From: Roseovarius sp. THAF9
GTDB taxonomy: Bacteria > Pseudomonadota > Alphaproteobacteria > Rhodobacterales > Rhodobacteraceae
NCBI RefSeq assembly: GCF_009363715.1
Contig: NZ_CP045404.1
Coordinates: forward strand, 1,394,001-1,458,000
Direction: 5' to 3'
DNA length: 64,000 nt
Each line of letters starts with the position of its first letter. The first letter of the stretch is position 1. A model generated the notes under the pieces. It ran no database searches and was not told the DNA's origin. It worked only from the letters and a program-made list of their open reading frames with translations. Shown here in pieces: positions 63,157-64,000 of this stretch. A program made the translations under genes and the position numbers.

Positions 63157-63186
63157 CCGACTTTTCCTCTGGCCATAAATATCCCG
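63157..63186 (-). repeat. Intergenic repeat copy E (GGGATATTTATGGCCAGAGG type)
   Basis: Read on the minus strand it is GGGATATTTATGGCCAGAGG followed by AAAAGTCGGGGG. It lies between convergent recN and the FAD-linked oxidase gene, next to the hairpin at 63218-63232. Confidence 0.55.
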
Positions 63187-63217
63187 GGGGGAGCGGCGAA
63201 ACCGCAGGTTCGCCGTG

Positions 63218-63232
63218 GGGGGCAGCGCCCCC
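63218..63232. terminator. Hairpin GGGGGC-AGC-GCCCCC between convergent genes
   Basis: A 6-bp GC stem with a 3-base loop is followed on the plus strand by TCTTTG. A second bulged stem (GGCGAA with TTCGCC, about 63194-63214) lies just before it. Together with the repeat copy E this is the composite gene-end element. Confidence 0.5.
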
Positions 63233-63260
63233 TCTTTGAGGCGTCACACGCGCCGCGCTG

Positions 63261-64000
63261 TCAGTTGCGGGGCGGCACGAGTTTGCCGGGGTTCATGATG
63301 TTGTCGGGATCGAGTGCCCGCTTGATCGTGCCCATGAGGCCCCACCCGGGCCCATGCTCGCGCTCCATGTAGCCCAGCTTGCCCACGCCGATGCCATGCT
63401 CGCCCGTCGCGGTGCCGCCCAACGACAGGGCCAGATCGACCAGATGCTCGGAGGCCTTGAGCACACGGGTCTTGTCGGCGGCGTCCGAGGGGTCGAATTG
63501 CAGGATGGCGTGGAAATTGCCGTCGCCCACATGGCCCAGGATCGGGCCCTCGATGCTTTGCGCATCGAGGTGGGCCCTGGTGTCCTCGATGGCGCGGGCA
63601 AGGTTTGAGATAGGCACGCAGATATCGGTGACCAGCGCCTTGGTGCCGGGGCGATGGGCGACGATGGCGTGGTAGGCGGCGTGGCGCATGGCCCAGAGCG
63701 CGCTGCGCTCCTCGGTCTTGCGAGCCCAGTCGAACCCCTTGCCGCCGAACTCCTGCGCCAGGTCGCCGAACATCTGCGCCTGTTCCGCGACGCCTGACTC
63801 CGAGCCGTGGAATTCCAGCAGCAGGTGCGGACAGTCGGGCAGGGCGGCGCCGGAATAGGCGTTCACCGCCGCGACGCTTTGCGTGTCCATCAGCTCGATC
63901 CGGGCAAGTGGCAGGCCCATCTGGACAGAGGCCATGACCGCCTCGACCGCGTCGCTGACATGATCGAAGGCGCATACGGCGGCAGAAATAGCCTCTGGCG
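63261..64000 (-). CDS. FAD-linked oxidase C-terminal part (GlcD/D-lactate dehydrogenase-like), 5' end outside window
   Basis: The frame is open from the right edge to a stop at 63261, giving about 246 residues of the C-terminal half. It contains RIELMDTQSVAAVNAYSG, the WAMRHAAYHA segment, GHVGDGNFHAIL with the metal-binding histidines, and the terminal GEHGIGVGKLGYM and DPDNIMNPGKLV. This is the C-terminal domain of the FAD-linked oxidase family (glycolate oxidase subunit D or D-lactate dehydrogenase). The FAD-binding N-terminal domain should lie beyond the window. It converges on recN. Confidence 0.92.
   Translation of the reverse strand, partial: PEAISAAVCAFDHVSDAVEAVMASVQMGLPLARIELMDTQSVAAVNAYSGAALPDCPHLLLEFHGSESGVAEQAQMFGDLAQEFGGKGFDWARKTEERSALWAMRHAAYHAIVAHRPGTKALVTDICVPISNLARAIEDTRAHLDAQSIEGPILGHVGDGNFHAILQFDPSDAADKTRVLKASEHLVDLALSLGGTATGEHGIGVGKLGYMEREHGPGWGLMGTIKRALDPDNIMNPGKLVPPRN

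Noticed and set aside
1..64000. tRNA, rRNA, CRISPR arrays, transposases or prophage genes
   Set aside because: Reading the intergenic stretches showed no cloverleaf-type tRNA, no regularly spaced repeats of CRISPR size and no recombinase or phage protein.

Overview
The window is a GC-rich alphaproteobacterial chromosome segment, most probably from a marine Roseobacter-group member of the Rhodobacteraceae. The evidence is the dmdA-acuI pair for dimethylsulfoniopropionate (DMSP) use, an ectoine hydroxylase, the family-restricted small proteins DUF2484 and DUF2842, and a dcw (division and cell wall) cluster in the order usual for this family. Genes are densely packed and mostly housekeeping. I see no rRNA, tRNA, CRISPR array, transposase or prophage.

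Layout. 1-4343 (minus): the 3' part of a membrane-anchored protein, then two glutamine-synthetase-family ligases around a class I glutamine amidotransferase, probably for polyamine or amine catabolism. 4433-9977: class I fructose-bisphosphate aldolase, two uncharacterised proteins, phosphoglycerate kinase, and divergently two overlapping cyclophilins. 9983-14183: a DUF4336 protein, then a complete polar amino acid ABC importer (minus). 14330-17493: a TerB-TerB-PhnD-like operon, a DUF4274-like protein and an outer-membrane barrel. 17626-27497: pyrG, secG, purA, ribA, an OmpR-type regulator, xthA, a thioredoxin/TPR protein, a Lon-substrate-domain protein and a Trm112-like protein.

27669-33491: a GntR/FCD regulator faces a tight run of DUF2182, DUF1326, DinB, a CxxC membrane protein and dmdA. 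The run is followed by acuI and an acetyltransferase. A strong inverted repeat lies between the regulator and the run, so the regulator may control both itself and DMSP demethylation. 33537-34226 is an Imm11-like protein without an evident toxin.

34227-34963 is the only long non-coding stretch. It carries a REP-like hairpin, a direct repeat, a dense group of GANTC sites, a MraZ-type box, and an intrinsic terminator just before mraZ. That terminator suggests a leader-derived small RNA like UpsM of Rhodobacter sphaeroides.

34964-61490 is the dcw cluster: mraZ, rsmH, ftsL, ftsI, murE, murF, mraY, murD, ftsW, murG, murC, murB, ddl, ftsQ, ftsA, ftsZ, lpxC, then bamD and recN. It makes peptidoglycan precursors, flips and crosslinks them at the septum, and runs on into lipid A and outer-membrane assembly. 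It is interrupted by an ACT-domain protein, two 2-oxoglutarate dioxygenases (one is EctD) around an FAD protein, and an APC permease with two DUF2484 proteins. The window ends in the 3' part of an FAD-linked oxidase gene (minus).

Two non-coding patterns stand out: a short degenerate repeat at gene ends, often next to a hairpin, and a chain of three palindromes behind murC that share their boundary dinucleotides.
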